Part shown: piece after piece, positions 24,604-31,913 of the stretch
Position numbering within the stretch: position 1 is the stretch's first letter
How the letters are laid out: each line of letters starts with the position of its first letter
NCBI GenBank assembly: GCA_050485785.1
Contig: JBJHCA010000034.1
Location: 1-32,348 of the forward strand
Length of the DNA: 32,348 bases
Direction of reading: 5' to 3'
Origin: JBJHCA01 sp050485785
GTDB taxonomy: Bacteria; Bacteroidota; Bacteroidia; Chitinophagales; Saprospiraceae
Program-made: the position numbers and the translations under genes
Notes under the pieces: model-generated
The model's database searches: none
Told to the model about the DNA's origin: nothing
Seen by the model: the letters and a program-made list of their open reading frames with translations, nothing else

Positions 24604-25056
24604 ATGCACGCAATTGTTCTCATAATACTTTCTAATCTTTGCAATACCAATATTATGGCTGCATCAGACACATCATTGAGCCCTGTTCCACTTCTGGAAA
24701 AGCTAACCTTCCCCCACCGCGGAGACACAATAAGCGGAATCCGGATCTATGCGGACGGTACGGTACTGATGTACCACGGGGTATATGAATATCATCATCA
24801 AAATGAGCTGTGGCAGAGCGGGTTAACATTGTCCGGCAAAGGCATTGACAAGCTTACTACTTACCTCAACAACGAATTCAGCCATCTAGATGGGAAAACA
24901 GAATCTACCCGGGGCTCGGTAGTTTACCGGATCAGGACACCGGAAAAAGAGTACCGGGTGGCTTATAAAAACATTGCCTACGATATGCTGCCACCGGAGT
25001 TACTGGAGCTTGAAAAACTGATCAATGGGCATATTCAGCAAAGTCAACAACATTAA
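24604..25056 (+). CDS. hypothetical exported protein
   Basis: The 150-residue protein from 24604 (MHAIVLIILSNLCNTNIMAA) has a short signal-like N-terminus; an ATG at 24580 overlaps the previous gene and is less likely. The mature part is a mixed alpha/beta protein (GIRIYADGTVLMYHG, STRGSVVYRIRTPEKEYRVAYK) without a known family. It lies 5 bases after the metalloprotease gene and probably shares its transcript, so it may be an inhibitor or partner of it; that is inference from position only. Confidence 0.65.
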   Translation: MHAIVLIILSNLCNTNIMAASDTSLSPVPLLEKLTFPHRGDTISGIRIYADGTVLMYHGVYEYHHQNELWQSGLTLSGKGIDKLTTYLNNEFSHLDGKTESTRGSVVYRIRTPEKEYRVAYKNIAYDMLPPELLELEKLINGHIQQSQQH

Positions 25057-25103
25057 ATCCTCTGCAATTTTAGCCCCTAATCGATCAATAAGTCCCTGAC
25101 CTC

Positions 25104-25134
25104 TTGACAACTATTAAAAAAATGCTTAGCTTTA
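25104..25134 (+). promoter_or_regulatory. promoter of the DUF4157 gene
   Basis: TTG at 25104-25106, 20 bases, TAGCTTTA at 25127-25134 (7 of 8). Leader of about 15 bases to the ATG at 25156. Same spacing and near-identical -7 as the promoter at 22812-22842. Confidence 0.6.
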
Positions 25135-25155
25135 TCACCTTATAAATTTCCGGCA

Positions 25156-25764
25156 ATGAACAAAATTCAACTTCTTCCCGTACAACTAAAGCAGCTTTCC
25201 CCTGCTGCCGAACAGGAAAAGGAAAAGAAACAACATGATACGGTTGCTTCCAGCCGGCCTCCGGCGCTTCAAATGAGGGCAGACTCATCAGAAAATAAGG
25301 TTGAAAAAGAAAACCAGGACAGTATGAGAGATTACTATGCAGACTCCCGCGTTGCCAGGGATGATGCCCGGGCTTCTCATCATTCGCCATTTCAGCTCAA
25401 ATCAGAAGATGACAATGCACAAAATTCAAAGTCAGATTCCGGAGCAGGCAACATCGTCCAGAAAATGGAATCAGCATTTGGCGGGCACGATTTTTCAAGC
25501 GTAAAAATTCATGCCGATTCAGCTGAAGCACCTAAAGTTGGAGCCAAAGCCTTTACCCGCGGCAAAGATATTCACTTTGCACCCGGCCAGTATAACCCGG
25601 AGTCTTCTAAAGGCCTTGAGTTGCTCGGCCATGAACTGACCCATGTGGTACAACAGGATCAAGGCCGGGTAAAGCCCACCGGTAATGTCAACGGGCAACC
25701 ATTGAATGATGACAAATCACTGGAAGGTGAAGCGGACTCTTTAGGCAGAAAATTTGCCTCGTGA
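25156..25764 (+). CDS. DUF4157 (eCIS_core) domain protein
   Basis: The 202-residue protein has an N-terminal 95-residue disordered leader, including SPAAEQEKE and PPALQMRADSSEN shared with the metalloprotease at 22865, and SPFQLKS. Residues 97-168 are a clear DUF4157/eCIS_core domain: NIVQKMESAFGGHDFSSVKI, the AFTRGKDIHFAPGQY segment and LLGHELTHVVQQ with the HExxH-like signature at 159-163. The C-terminus has LEGEADSLGRKF, typical of the end of this domain. DUF4157 is often fused to toxins of extracellular contractile injection systems. Here nothing is fused, so it may be a chaperone-like, loading or decoy protein. Confidence 0.9.
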   Translation: MNKIQLLPVQLKQLSPAAEQEKEKKQHDTVASSRPPALQMRADSSENKVEKENQDSMRDYYADSRVARDDARASHHSPFQLKSEDDNAQNSKSDSGAGNIVQKMESAFGGHDFSSVKIHADSAEAPKVGAKAFTRGKDIHFAPGQYNPESSKGLELLGHELTHVVQQDQGRVKPTGNVNGQPLNDDKSLEGEADSLGRKFAS

Positions 25765-25987
25765 TCTGCTTATCATGTTGACTGTTCTCTTGTTTTGGTC
25801 CCTTACAACACCTGAATCAAATTTTGTTCAAGTGCCGCAATGCGTTGCTGCCGTTGAATTTGTTAGATTGAATTCGCATTGGTACGAATGAAAAAAGAAA
25901 ACGCTGCTTTGAAGTGTTAAAAATTTTACAGTAAGCAATAAGGCACCCAATTCATAGTTTTATACCTACAAATTCAATACCCGAAAA

Positions 25988-26239
25988 ATGATGTCTATGC
26001 ACAAAAAATCTACACTTCACTTCCTTACAAGGCACCTGTATAACGAGACCGACTGGATCGAATCCATGGAAGCCAATTTTGCCATGGAAGACGACCCGTC
26101 CCTCAAGGCTGAGTTTAAAGGCATGAAAGAGGCCAAATCCTGTTTACCCGCAATCAGGTTTTCACCGTCTGAGAAAAGTGTTCAGCGCATCCTCAGAATT
26201 GCTTCCGACAAATCATCGCATTGTTTGCATTTGTCATAA
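25988..26239 (+). CDS. small soluble protein, anti-sigma-like
   Basis: The 83-residue protein starts at one of three close ATGs (25988, 25991, 25997). The pattern LTRHLYNETDWIES, AMEDDPSLKAEFKGMKEAKSCLP and SEKSVQRILRIAS resembles the short N-terminal anti-sigma-like helical proteins common in Bacteroidota (LYxE...EEDP.L...F..MK). No membrane segment. The upstream gap 25765-25987 shows a possible TAGTTTTA -7 element and nothing else I can name. Confidence 0.7.
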   Translation: MMSMHKKSTLHFLTRHLYNETDWIESMEANFAMEDDPSLKAEFKGMKEAKSCLPAIRFSPSEKSVQRILRIASDKSSHCLHLS

Positions 26240-26274
26240 TCTGACCGTTGTGATTGACTGCCGCTAGTAACCTG

Positions 26275-26514
26275 TTACAGGGTCGTTGGCATTTCCTGTT
26301 GTTTGATTGGCAATGTTGAATGACGGGCTTTAACAAGGATCGGATTCTTTTTATCAGCCGGGGGCTTTACGCAATCTTTTTCGCATAACACTGTACCACA
26401 GTGCTTAACAATTGTGCCTTCATCGCATATATATTCTATGAAGGCCAGGTGTTCATGCCATTTCCGAATCCCCGGTTTTTGCCTGGTGCAGGCATAAAAA
26501 TATCCTTTTATCAA
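26275..26514 (-). CDS. doubtful short hypothetical protein
   Basis: A 79-codon frame in the 386-base space between the small protein and recA encodes a basic protein with four cysteines near the middle (CDEGTIVKHCGTVLCEKDC). It is not overlapped by a better gene and has a natural amino-acid composition, but I see no promoter for it and recognise no family. It is listed so that the gap is described; it may be chance. Confidence 0.25.
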   Translation of the reverse strand: MIKGYFYACTRQKPGIRKWHEHLAFIEYICDEGTIVKHCGTVLCEKDCVKPPADKKNPILVKARHSTLPIKQQEMPTTL

Positions 26515-26536
26515 TCCGATCTGCAGGGAAAAAACA

Positions 26537-26544
26537 TATCTTTG
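26537..26544 (+). promoter_or_regulatory. -7 element of recA
   Basis: TATCTTTG, a perfect TAnnTTTG, with no TTG at the proper distance upstream. It implies a leader of about 75 bases before recA at 26626, which contains the hairpin 26561-26593. Confidence 0.5.
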
Positions 26545-26560
26545 GCACGCTGAAAACCAA

Positions 26561-26593
26561 CTGACGAGGGTTCGAAAAAACGAGATTCGTCAG
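26561..26593 (+). promoter_or_regulatory. inverted repeat in the recA leader
   Basis: ctgacga (26561-26567) and tcgtcag (26587-26593) pair perfectly around a 19-base loop, itself holding tcg...cga. It lies between the -7 element and the ATG. It may be an operator or RNA hairpin controlling recA; no known SOS box is recognised. Confidence 0.45.
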
Positions 26594-26625
26594 CAATTTC
26601 CCAATTCAATAAACTATAACTGAGT

Positions 26626-27663
26626 ATGTCCAACGACAAAAGTGCCAAGCTGAAAGCCCTTCAAATGACTATTGACCGACTTGATAAGGCCTATGGCAAA
26701 GGCACGGTAATGCGATTGGGTGATCGCGAGGTAAGCAATATACCCGTTATTCCCACCGGCAGCCTGAATCTTGATATTTGTCTGGGTATTGGAGGATTTC
26801 CCAGAGGCCGGGTAGTTGAAATTTACGGACCTGAAAGTTCGGGTAAAACCACGCTGGCCATTCATGCCATTGCCGAGTGTCAAAAACAGGGTGGCATTGC
26901 CGCTTTTATCGATGCGGAGCATGCTTTCGACATGAAATATGCTGAGAGCCTGCATGTCAACACAGAGGAGCTCATCATATCACAACCTGATAATGGCGAA
27001 CAGGCACTTGAGATCGCAGAAAACCTCATTCGATCCGGTGCCATTGATATCATTGTGATCGACTCCGTTGCTGCCCTGGTGCCAAGAAGTGAAATTGAAG
27101 GCGAAATGGGAGACAGCAAAGTAGGTTTGCAGGCCCGGCTTATGAGTCAGGCGCTCCGCAAGTTAACTGCAACCATCAGTAAAACGGGATGCTGTTGTAT
27201 TTTTATCAACCAGCTCAGAGAAAAAATAGGCGTAATGTTTGGCAATCCGGAAACCACAACCGGCGGAAATGCCCTTAAATTTTATTCATCCATCCGCCTG
27301 GATATCCGCAAATCGGGGTCTGCCATAAAAGACAAAGAAGGCAACATAATAGGCAACCCAGTAAAAGTAAAAGTGGTCAAAAACAAAATGGCACCGCCGT
27401 TTAAAGTAGCTGCGTTTGATATTATGTATGGTGAAGGTGTTTCCAAAACCGGAGAAATTGTTGATCTTGGCTCTGAGTACGACATTCTACAAAAAAGCGG
27501 ATCCTGGTACAGCTATGAAGGTGCCAAAATTGCTCAGGGACGCGAGGCTGCCAAAGATTTTTTACGCGATAATCCGGAAGTAGCCCGGGAAATTGAAGAA
27601 AAAATCAAAGCCAAATTCATTCTGAACCCCGCTGCACTCAAGGAAAAACCCGAGGAAGTATAA
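26626..27663 (+). CDS. recA: recombinase A
   Basis: RecA binds single-stranded DNA and drives strand exchange in recombinational repair. The 345-residue protein has Walker A GPESSGKTT at 68-76, the IDAEHAFD segment, Walker B IIVIDSVAAL, loop L2 GVMFGNPETTTGGNALKFYSS and KVVKNKMAPPF. Length and features are typical, and the C-terminal tail is acidic (EKPEEV). Its stop is directly next to the stop of the convergent membrane protein gene. Confidence 0.97.
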   Translation: MSNDKSAKLKALQMTIDRLDKAYGKGTVMRLGDREVSNIPVIPTGSLNLDICLGIGGFPRGRVVEIYGPESSGKTTLAIHAIAECQKQGGIAAFIDAEHAFDMKYAESLHVNTEELIISQPDNGEQALEIAENLIRSGAIDIIVIDSVAALVPRSEIEGEMGDSKVGLQARLMSQALRKLTATISKTGCCCIFINQLREKIGVMFGNPETTTGGNALKFYSSIRLDIRKSGSAIKDKEGNIIGNPVKVKVVKNKMAPPFKVAAFDIMYGEGVSKTGEIVDLGSEYDILQKSGSWYSYEGAKIAQGREAAKDFLRDNPEVAREIEEKIKAKFILNPAALKEKPEEV

Positions 27664-28026
27664 TTACCGCAGTGACCAAAACCTTCTTGGCCACATCCAT
27701 CTGCTTATAAAATCGCGGACGCTGATGAAATACCCTGAAGCACCTAGCAGTGTCAGTAGTGCTTTCATCACTATAGATCCGTGATCGGTGAATACCTGAG
27801 TCAGGATCATGATCACCAGCATAGCTCTGACAGCCAGGTTAAACCTGAGTCTGAGCGCATAATGAAAGTACTTCTTCAGTCGCACATTATAGATGTACTG
27901 CCATATCAGCAGCACCCATGCCGGATAAACCCAGTTGAACCAGTAAAAGTAATAGGCCGGCAAAATGATACCTATCAGTAAAGTTTGTAAAATCAGATCG
28001 CCACTCACCCGCCTTTTAGAAATCAT
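27664..28026 (-). CDS. small membrane protein
   Basis: The 120-residue protein has hydrophobic stretches at about 10-35 (LILQTLLIGIILPAYYFYWF), 38-48 and 65-105 (AVRAMLVIMILTQVF, VMKALLTLLGASGYFISV), probably 3-4 membrane spans. No known family. A perfect -7 element TACCTTTG lies on the minus strand at 28050-28057, 24 bases before the start. Confidence 0.7.
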   Translation of the reverse strand: MISKRRVSGDLILQTLLIGIILPAYYFYWFNWVYPAWVLLIWQYIYNVRLKKYFHYALRLRFNLAVRAMLVIMILTQVFTDHGSIVMKALLTLLGASGYFISVRDFISRWMWPRRFWSLR

Positions 28027-28049
28027 ATACCCATGAGTTAATCAATGCC

Positions 28050-28057
28050 CAAAGGTA
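28050..28057 (-). promoter_or_regulatory. -7 element of the small membrane protein gene
   Basis: The minus strand reads TACCTTTG (perfect TAnnTTTG), 24 bases before the ATG at 28026. No clear TTG in range. Confidence 0.4.
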
Positions 28058-28188
28058 AAAGTATTGCATTATTCTGGGGAAAGCATTTACAAATCGAGGC
28101 GACACGGGCTTTTGGTGGTTTATACTAACTTGAAGCGTTTTTTTGAGAAGTTTTATACATATCTTTTTGTTGATTTAAGATTTGCCCC

Positions 28189-28746
28189 ATGATAATAGAG
28201 CAGAGAAGAACAGTGTATCCACAGTGGTTTACCCAGGAGGAAGTGTCAGCCGAAACAATTCTGCGCATACTTGAAGCGGCCAATCTTGCCCCTACCCACA
28301 GATTAACAGAACCCTGGCGTTTTATTGTATTCCACAGCCATTCCTCAAAAGAGGACTTGAGCGCATTCCTTGCCGGTCAATACCTGAATGATACCCCGGT
28401 TGAAAAACAAAGTGAACTGAAGCTAAAAAAACTGAAACAAAAACCGTTGCAGGCAGGAGCCATTATCATCATCATCATGCAGCGCGATCCGCAACTCCGG
28501 GTTCCCGAATGGGAAGAATTGGCAGCTACCGCCTGTGCAGTGCAAAATCTGTGGCTAAAAGCCACAGAACTCGGCCTGGGCGGTTACTGGAGCACACCGG
28601 TATCCATAATGAGCAAACCGGCAGCACAGTGGCTGGGGCTTTCAGATGGCGAGCGTTGTTTGGGAATGTTCTACCTGGGTTACCACAACATGCCCAACTT
28701 GCCGCGAAACCGAACCGATGTGCGCAATAAGATCAGATGGCGGTAG
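28189..28746 (+). CDS. nitroreductase family protein
   Basis: The 185-residue FMN enzyme has the family pattern IEQRRTVYPQWF, ILEAANLAPTHRLTEPWRF at the N-terminus (FMN phosphate contact region), then AVQNLWLKATELGLGGYWST and LGMFYLGYHN at the C-terminus. It most resembles the YdjA/short nitroreductases, which use NAD(P)H and act as dimers. Native substrate unknown. Confidence 0.9.
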   Translation: MIIEQRRTVYPQWFTQEEVSAETILRILEAANLAPTHRLTEPWRFIVFHSHSSKEDLSAFLAGQYLNDTPVEKQSELKLKKLKQKPLQAGAIIIIIMQRDPQLRVPEWEELAATACAVQNLWLKATELGLGGYWSTPVSIMSKPAAQWLGLSDGERCLGMFYLGYHNMPNLPRNRTDVRNKIRWR

Positions 28747-28788
28747 AAAAACCGGCAAGTCCAATGCCTGCAGTCATGAAAGTCAACA

Positions 28789-30015
28789 TCAGACTGACCG
28801 GATAACCGGAATAACGCTTGCTGCCCTCCGGGCCGGCAAAAGAGACATAATATACCCGGCAGCCAGTACCAACAGGCCTACCATGGCAAAATCACTCCAA
28901 AGTAATTGCATGGGATAGGCATCTACCAAAAACTGTTCAGCTTCACCTAACCTGATCAAATCCCATTGATTTTGAACCAGGTAAAAGACAAGCGCAAGCA
29001 AAAATCCTACCGTCAATCCACAAGTGGCCAGCAACAATCCGGTAAAAATAAATACAGAACGGATATGACCTGCCGTGGCACCCATGGCTTTCAGCATGAT
29101 AATGTCCGGCCTTTTATCCAGCACCAGCATCCACAATGCACCCATCATGTTAAAAGCCACAAGAAAGATCATCAGACTCAGAATTATAAAGCCTACCCAC
29201 TTTTCCAGTTGCAGCAGCCGGTAGAACGAAGCATCCTGCCGGTAGCGGTCAAGCACATCAACTCTTTCACCCAGAATAGCTTTTACCTGACCACTGATGC
29301 GGGATACATCCGAACCGGGCATCAGGGATATTTCAATAAAGCTGGCTGCACCGGGCCTTTCCAGTAGCTCTCTGACAAACTCCAGATCACTCAGAATGTA
29401 TTCAGCATCGGCATTTTGCTGGAGTGAAAACACGCCGGCAGGCTGAATAAACCTCCGGACAAATCCCGATGCCTGCAATCCTGCCGTTGCTGTTTGCCGG
29501 GGCATCATTACGACAATACTTTCAAAAGGGTCATCAATCCGCACACCCAGTTTATACTCCATCCCCAGGCCAAGCACACCCAGATATCTATTGCCATCCA
29601 AAAACAGGGCAGACCCTCTGACGATGGCTTTTTCCAGTTCTGTTACGGTGAGAAAACGATGGTCCACCCCTTTGATAATGCCAATATCCTGCTTGTTTCC
29701 GTATTCAAAAAATGCGATTTCCTCCAGGGTAATCGACACAGCTTCTACTCCGTGAATAGCCTCAATGGCCAGAATATCGTCATCAGACGGCTCCATGTAT
29801 TTTCCTTCAACGGGAACCACTTTCAGGTCGGGGTTGAACGTATTCATCAGATCGGTTAGCAGCACTTCCAATCCGTTAAATACGGCCATTACCAGCACCA
29901 GTGCCGCTGTGCCCAGGCTGATACCCAAAACCGAAACACCGGCAATTACGTGAACTGCATTGAAATTGCGGAAAGCGTAAATATACCGCCACGCAATATG
30001 GAGGGTGTATCGCAT
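28789..30015 (-). CDS. FtsX/LolC-LolE family ABC permease
   Basis: The 408-residue inner-membrane protein has a first membrane helix at about 22-50 (VHVIAGVSVLGISLGTAALVLVMAVF), a large periplasmic MacB-like domain (about 55-270) and three C-terminal helices (WVGFIILSLMIFLVAFNMMGALWMLV is split here by position, then SVFIFTGLLLATCGLTVGFLL and a last one near the C-terminus). This is the LolC/LolE type, which helps move lipoproteins off the inner membrane with a LolD ATPase encoded elsewhere. Start at 30015 (MRYTLHIAWRYIYAFR) is one base after the rbfA stop; the longer frame overlapping rbfA is rejected. Confidence 0.88.
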   Translation of the reverse strand: MRYTLHIAWRYIYAFRNFNAVHVIAGVSVLGISLGTAALVLVMAVFNGLEVLLTDLMNTFNPDLKVVPVEGKYMEPSDDDILAIEAIHGVEAVSITLEEIAFFEYGNKQDIGIIKGVDHRFLTVTELEKAIVRGSALFLDGNRYLGVLGLGMEYKLGVRIDDPFESIVVMMPRQTATAGLQASGFVRRFIQPAGVFSLQQNADAEYILSDLEFVRELLERPGAASFIEISLMPGSDVSRISGQVKAILGERVDVLDRYRQDASFYRLLQLEKWVGFIILSLMIFLVAFNMMGALWMLVLDKRPDIIMLKAMGATAGHIRSVFIFTGLLLATCGLTVGFLLALVFYLVQNQWDLIRLGEAEQFLVDAYPMQLLWSDFAMVGLLVLAAGYIMSLLPARRAASVIPVIRSV

Positions 30016-30016
30016 A

Positions 30017-30391
30017 CTAATCGCGGGCAGGGTTATCGGCCTTTTCTCCGGACAAGCGATCAAACAGCTGATTCAGGCGGTCCATTTCATCCAGTGTCTC
30101 ATCCAGGTAATATTCGATGGTGGGAATTTTACGCACATGCTTTCTGATTCTGAATGCCAGTTCCTGTCTCAGTTTAAATCCGTCCGCTTTAATCTTCTCC
30201 AGAACCGTGTTTTTGTCATCAGCATTGTAAACACTGAGGTAAATACGCGCAATAGACTGATCTGGGCTTACTTTTACATTAGTAACGGTGACCAGTGCAT
30301 TGCCGAAAATATAGCTCCCCTGATTGCGGAGTACCGTGCTAAAGTGCTGCTGTATCAGGCTTCCTACTTGTAATTGTCTCCTCGATTCCAT
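30017..30391 (-). CDS. rbfA: ribosome-binding factor A
   Basis: RbfA binds the 30S subunit and helps mature 16S rRNA. The 124-residue protein starts MESRRQLQVGSLIQQHFS and has the KH-like core: VTNVKVSPDQSIARIYLSVY, LRQELAFRIRKHVRKIPTIEYYLDETLDEMDRL split in the usual way. The start at 30391 is supported by the promoter at 30413-30445, whose -7 element covers the TTG that would begin a longer frame. It leads the FtsX/LolE gene in one transcript. Confidence 0.93.
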   Translation of the reverse strand: MESRRQLQVGSLIQQHFSTVLRNQGSYIFGNALVTVTNVKVSPDQSIARIYLSVYNADDKNTVLEKIKADGFKLRQELAFRIRKHVRKIPTIEYYLDETLDEMDRLNQLFDRLSGEKADNPARD

Positions 30392-30412
30392 ACCCTTCTT
30401 TTTACTTGTTTG

Positions 30413-30445
30413 CAAATATAATGGCTTTGATCACTGAGCTTACAA
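30413..30445 (-). promoter_or_regulatory. promoter of rbfA and the permease gene
   Basis: Minus strand: TTG (30443-30445), 22 bases, TATATTTG (30413-30420, perfect). Leader of about 15-20 bases to the ATG at 30391. Confidence 0.6.
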
Positions 30446-30519
30446 AAACCATCTGCATTTAATAACTTTCGGCAGGGCGTGTTCGTTGTTCACGAGATAA
30501 GATAAGTTAAATATTGCGT

Positions 30520-31704
30520 ATGAAAGTCTGGATTTACAGTATAGCAGGAGGTGTTGGTGGAGGTTTGATCACTTTTTGTTTATTGGCTTTTACAGGGCTG
30601 CTGCCGCTCAAGCCCAAATCACAAGCTTTGCCGGCATTGAATTTTGCACAGGAGATGCCTTTTTATCCGGGCGTTTTAACCCAGAATCTTAAGGATGCCC
30701 CGGGCGACTTTGTTGAAGCCAGTGAAATGGTAATGCCCGCAGTAGTGCATATCAAGGCACGCCGTGTTCAGCCTGCTCAGCAGCGTCAGCGGAGCCGTTC
30801 GTTTTTTGATGAGCTCTTTGGTGATGACTGGTTTTTCGGGATGCCGCACCAGGACAGAAGGCCACGTGAAGGTGCCGGGTCAGGAGTCATTCTCACCGGA
30901 GACGGATATATTGTAACCAACAACCACGTCATTGAGTGGGCAGATGAAATAGAAGTGACCTTGATTGACAGGCGGCGGTACAAAGCAACCGTAATTGGTA
31001 CAGACCCATCTACAGATATTGCCCTGCTCAAAATTGATGCTGCCGGTCTGCGACCGATCATTCTGGGAGACTCTGACGAAACCCGGGTCGGGGAATGGGT
31101 ACTGGCCGTGGGCAACCCGTTCAACCTTACAAGCACGGTTACAGCAGGCATCATCAGTGCCAAGGCCCGCAATATTCAGATTCTTGAAGGCAGATCATCC
31201 ATAGAATCATTTTTGCAAACCGATGCTGCCGTAAACCCCGGAAACAGCGGCGGAGCATTGGTAAATACCCGGGGTGAGCTGGTTGGCATCAATACCGCCA
31301 TAGCTTCCCGAACGGGCAGCTTTGCAGGTTACTCCTTTGCCATTCCCGTAAACATCGTAGCCAAAATTGTGGAAGACCTCATGGAGTTCGGTACGCCGCA
31401 AAGAGGGTTTATCGGGGTCAACTTTTATGATCTTGATGCAGAACTGGCCGCAGATATGGGGCTGCCCATTACAGAGGGCATCTATATTGAAAGCCTTGCA
31501 CCGCAAGGGCCTGCCATCAAAGCAGGAGTGCTTCCCGGAGATGTGGTAGTGGGTGTAGGTAACCGTACTGTAAGGGGTGCACCTGAATTCCAGGAGGCGA
31601 TTGGAAGACTGAGGCCCGGTGATACTGCCCTGCTGAAAATCAATCGCCGCGGTGAGCAGATCGAAATTCCGGTGATACTCATGCAGTCATCTGCCGGAAG
31701 GTAA
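30520..31704 (+). CDS. HtrA/DegS-type serine protease with one PDZ domain
   Basis: The 394-residue periplasmic protease is anchored by one N-terminal helix (about 4-28). The catalytic triad is complete: H136 in VTNNHVI, D166 in STDIALLK and S243 in NPGNSGGAL. One PDZ domain covers about 290-390 (GFIGVNFYDLDAEL, GDVVVGVGNRTV). DegP/DegQ have two PDZ domains and are about 450-500 residues, so this is the shorter, single-PDZ DegS-like form. Role: breakdown of misfolded envelope proteins or envelope-stress signalling. The start at 30520 (ATG) is preferred over a TTG at 30514. Confidence 0.92.
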   Translation: MKVWIYSIAGGVGGGLITFCLLAFTGLLPLKPKSQALPALNFAQEMPFYPGVLTQNLKDAPGDFVEASEMVMPAVVHIKARRVQPAQQRQRSRSFFDELFGDDWFFGMPHQDRRPREGAGSGVILTGDGYIVTNNHVIEWADEIEVTLIDRRRYKATVIGTDPSTDIALLKIDAAGLRPIILGDSDETRVGEWVLAVGNPFNLTSTVTAGIISAKARNIQILEGRSSIESFLQTDAAVNPGNSGGALVNTRGELVGINTAIASRTGSFAGYSFAIPVNIVAKIVEDLMEFGTPQRGFIGVNFYDLDAELAADMGLPITEGIYIESLAPQGPAIKAGVLPGDVVVGVGNRTVRGAPEFQEAIGRLRPGDTALLKINRRGEQIEIPVILMQSSAGR

Positions 31705-31732
31705 TGACTTGCGCTTCTTAGTATACTTTAGT

Positions 31733-31770
31733 GACAGTTCCGGGAGATAACGCTATAATCCGGTACTGTC
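31733..31770. other. inverted repeat between the protease and amidohydrolase genes
   Basis: gacagt-t-ccgg (31733-31743) pairs with ccgg-t-actgtc (31760-31770), with one T/T mismatch and a 16-base loop. It lies 29 bases after the protease stop. It has no clear T run; possibly a bidirectional terminator for the convergent genes. The rest of 31705-31913 shows nothing reliable. Confidence 0.4.
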
Positions 31771-31913
31771 GCGGGAGAACCTTTTAATCTGCGGACCCCG
31801 GCTAAATGGCGGTCAACGCACAACAAAGAGATATCCATAAACACAAACCGGAACACGCTTAAAACCGGGATATCCGGTATGGTGTCTTGTGCTCTAAATA
31901 TCAACAGCCGCAA

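Noticed and set aside
22865..25764. A complete contractile injection locus
   Set aside because: No sheath, tube, baseplate or AAA+ gene is seen anywhere in the window; only cargo-like proteins are present.
31728..31913. A 61-codon minus-strand gene
   Set aside because: It lies in a gap with inverted repeats, has no promoter or family likeness, and ends just before the amidohydrolase stop.
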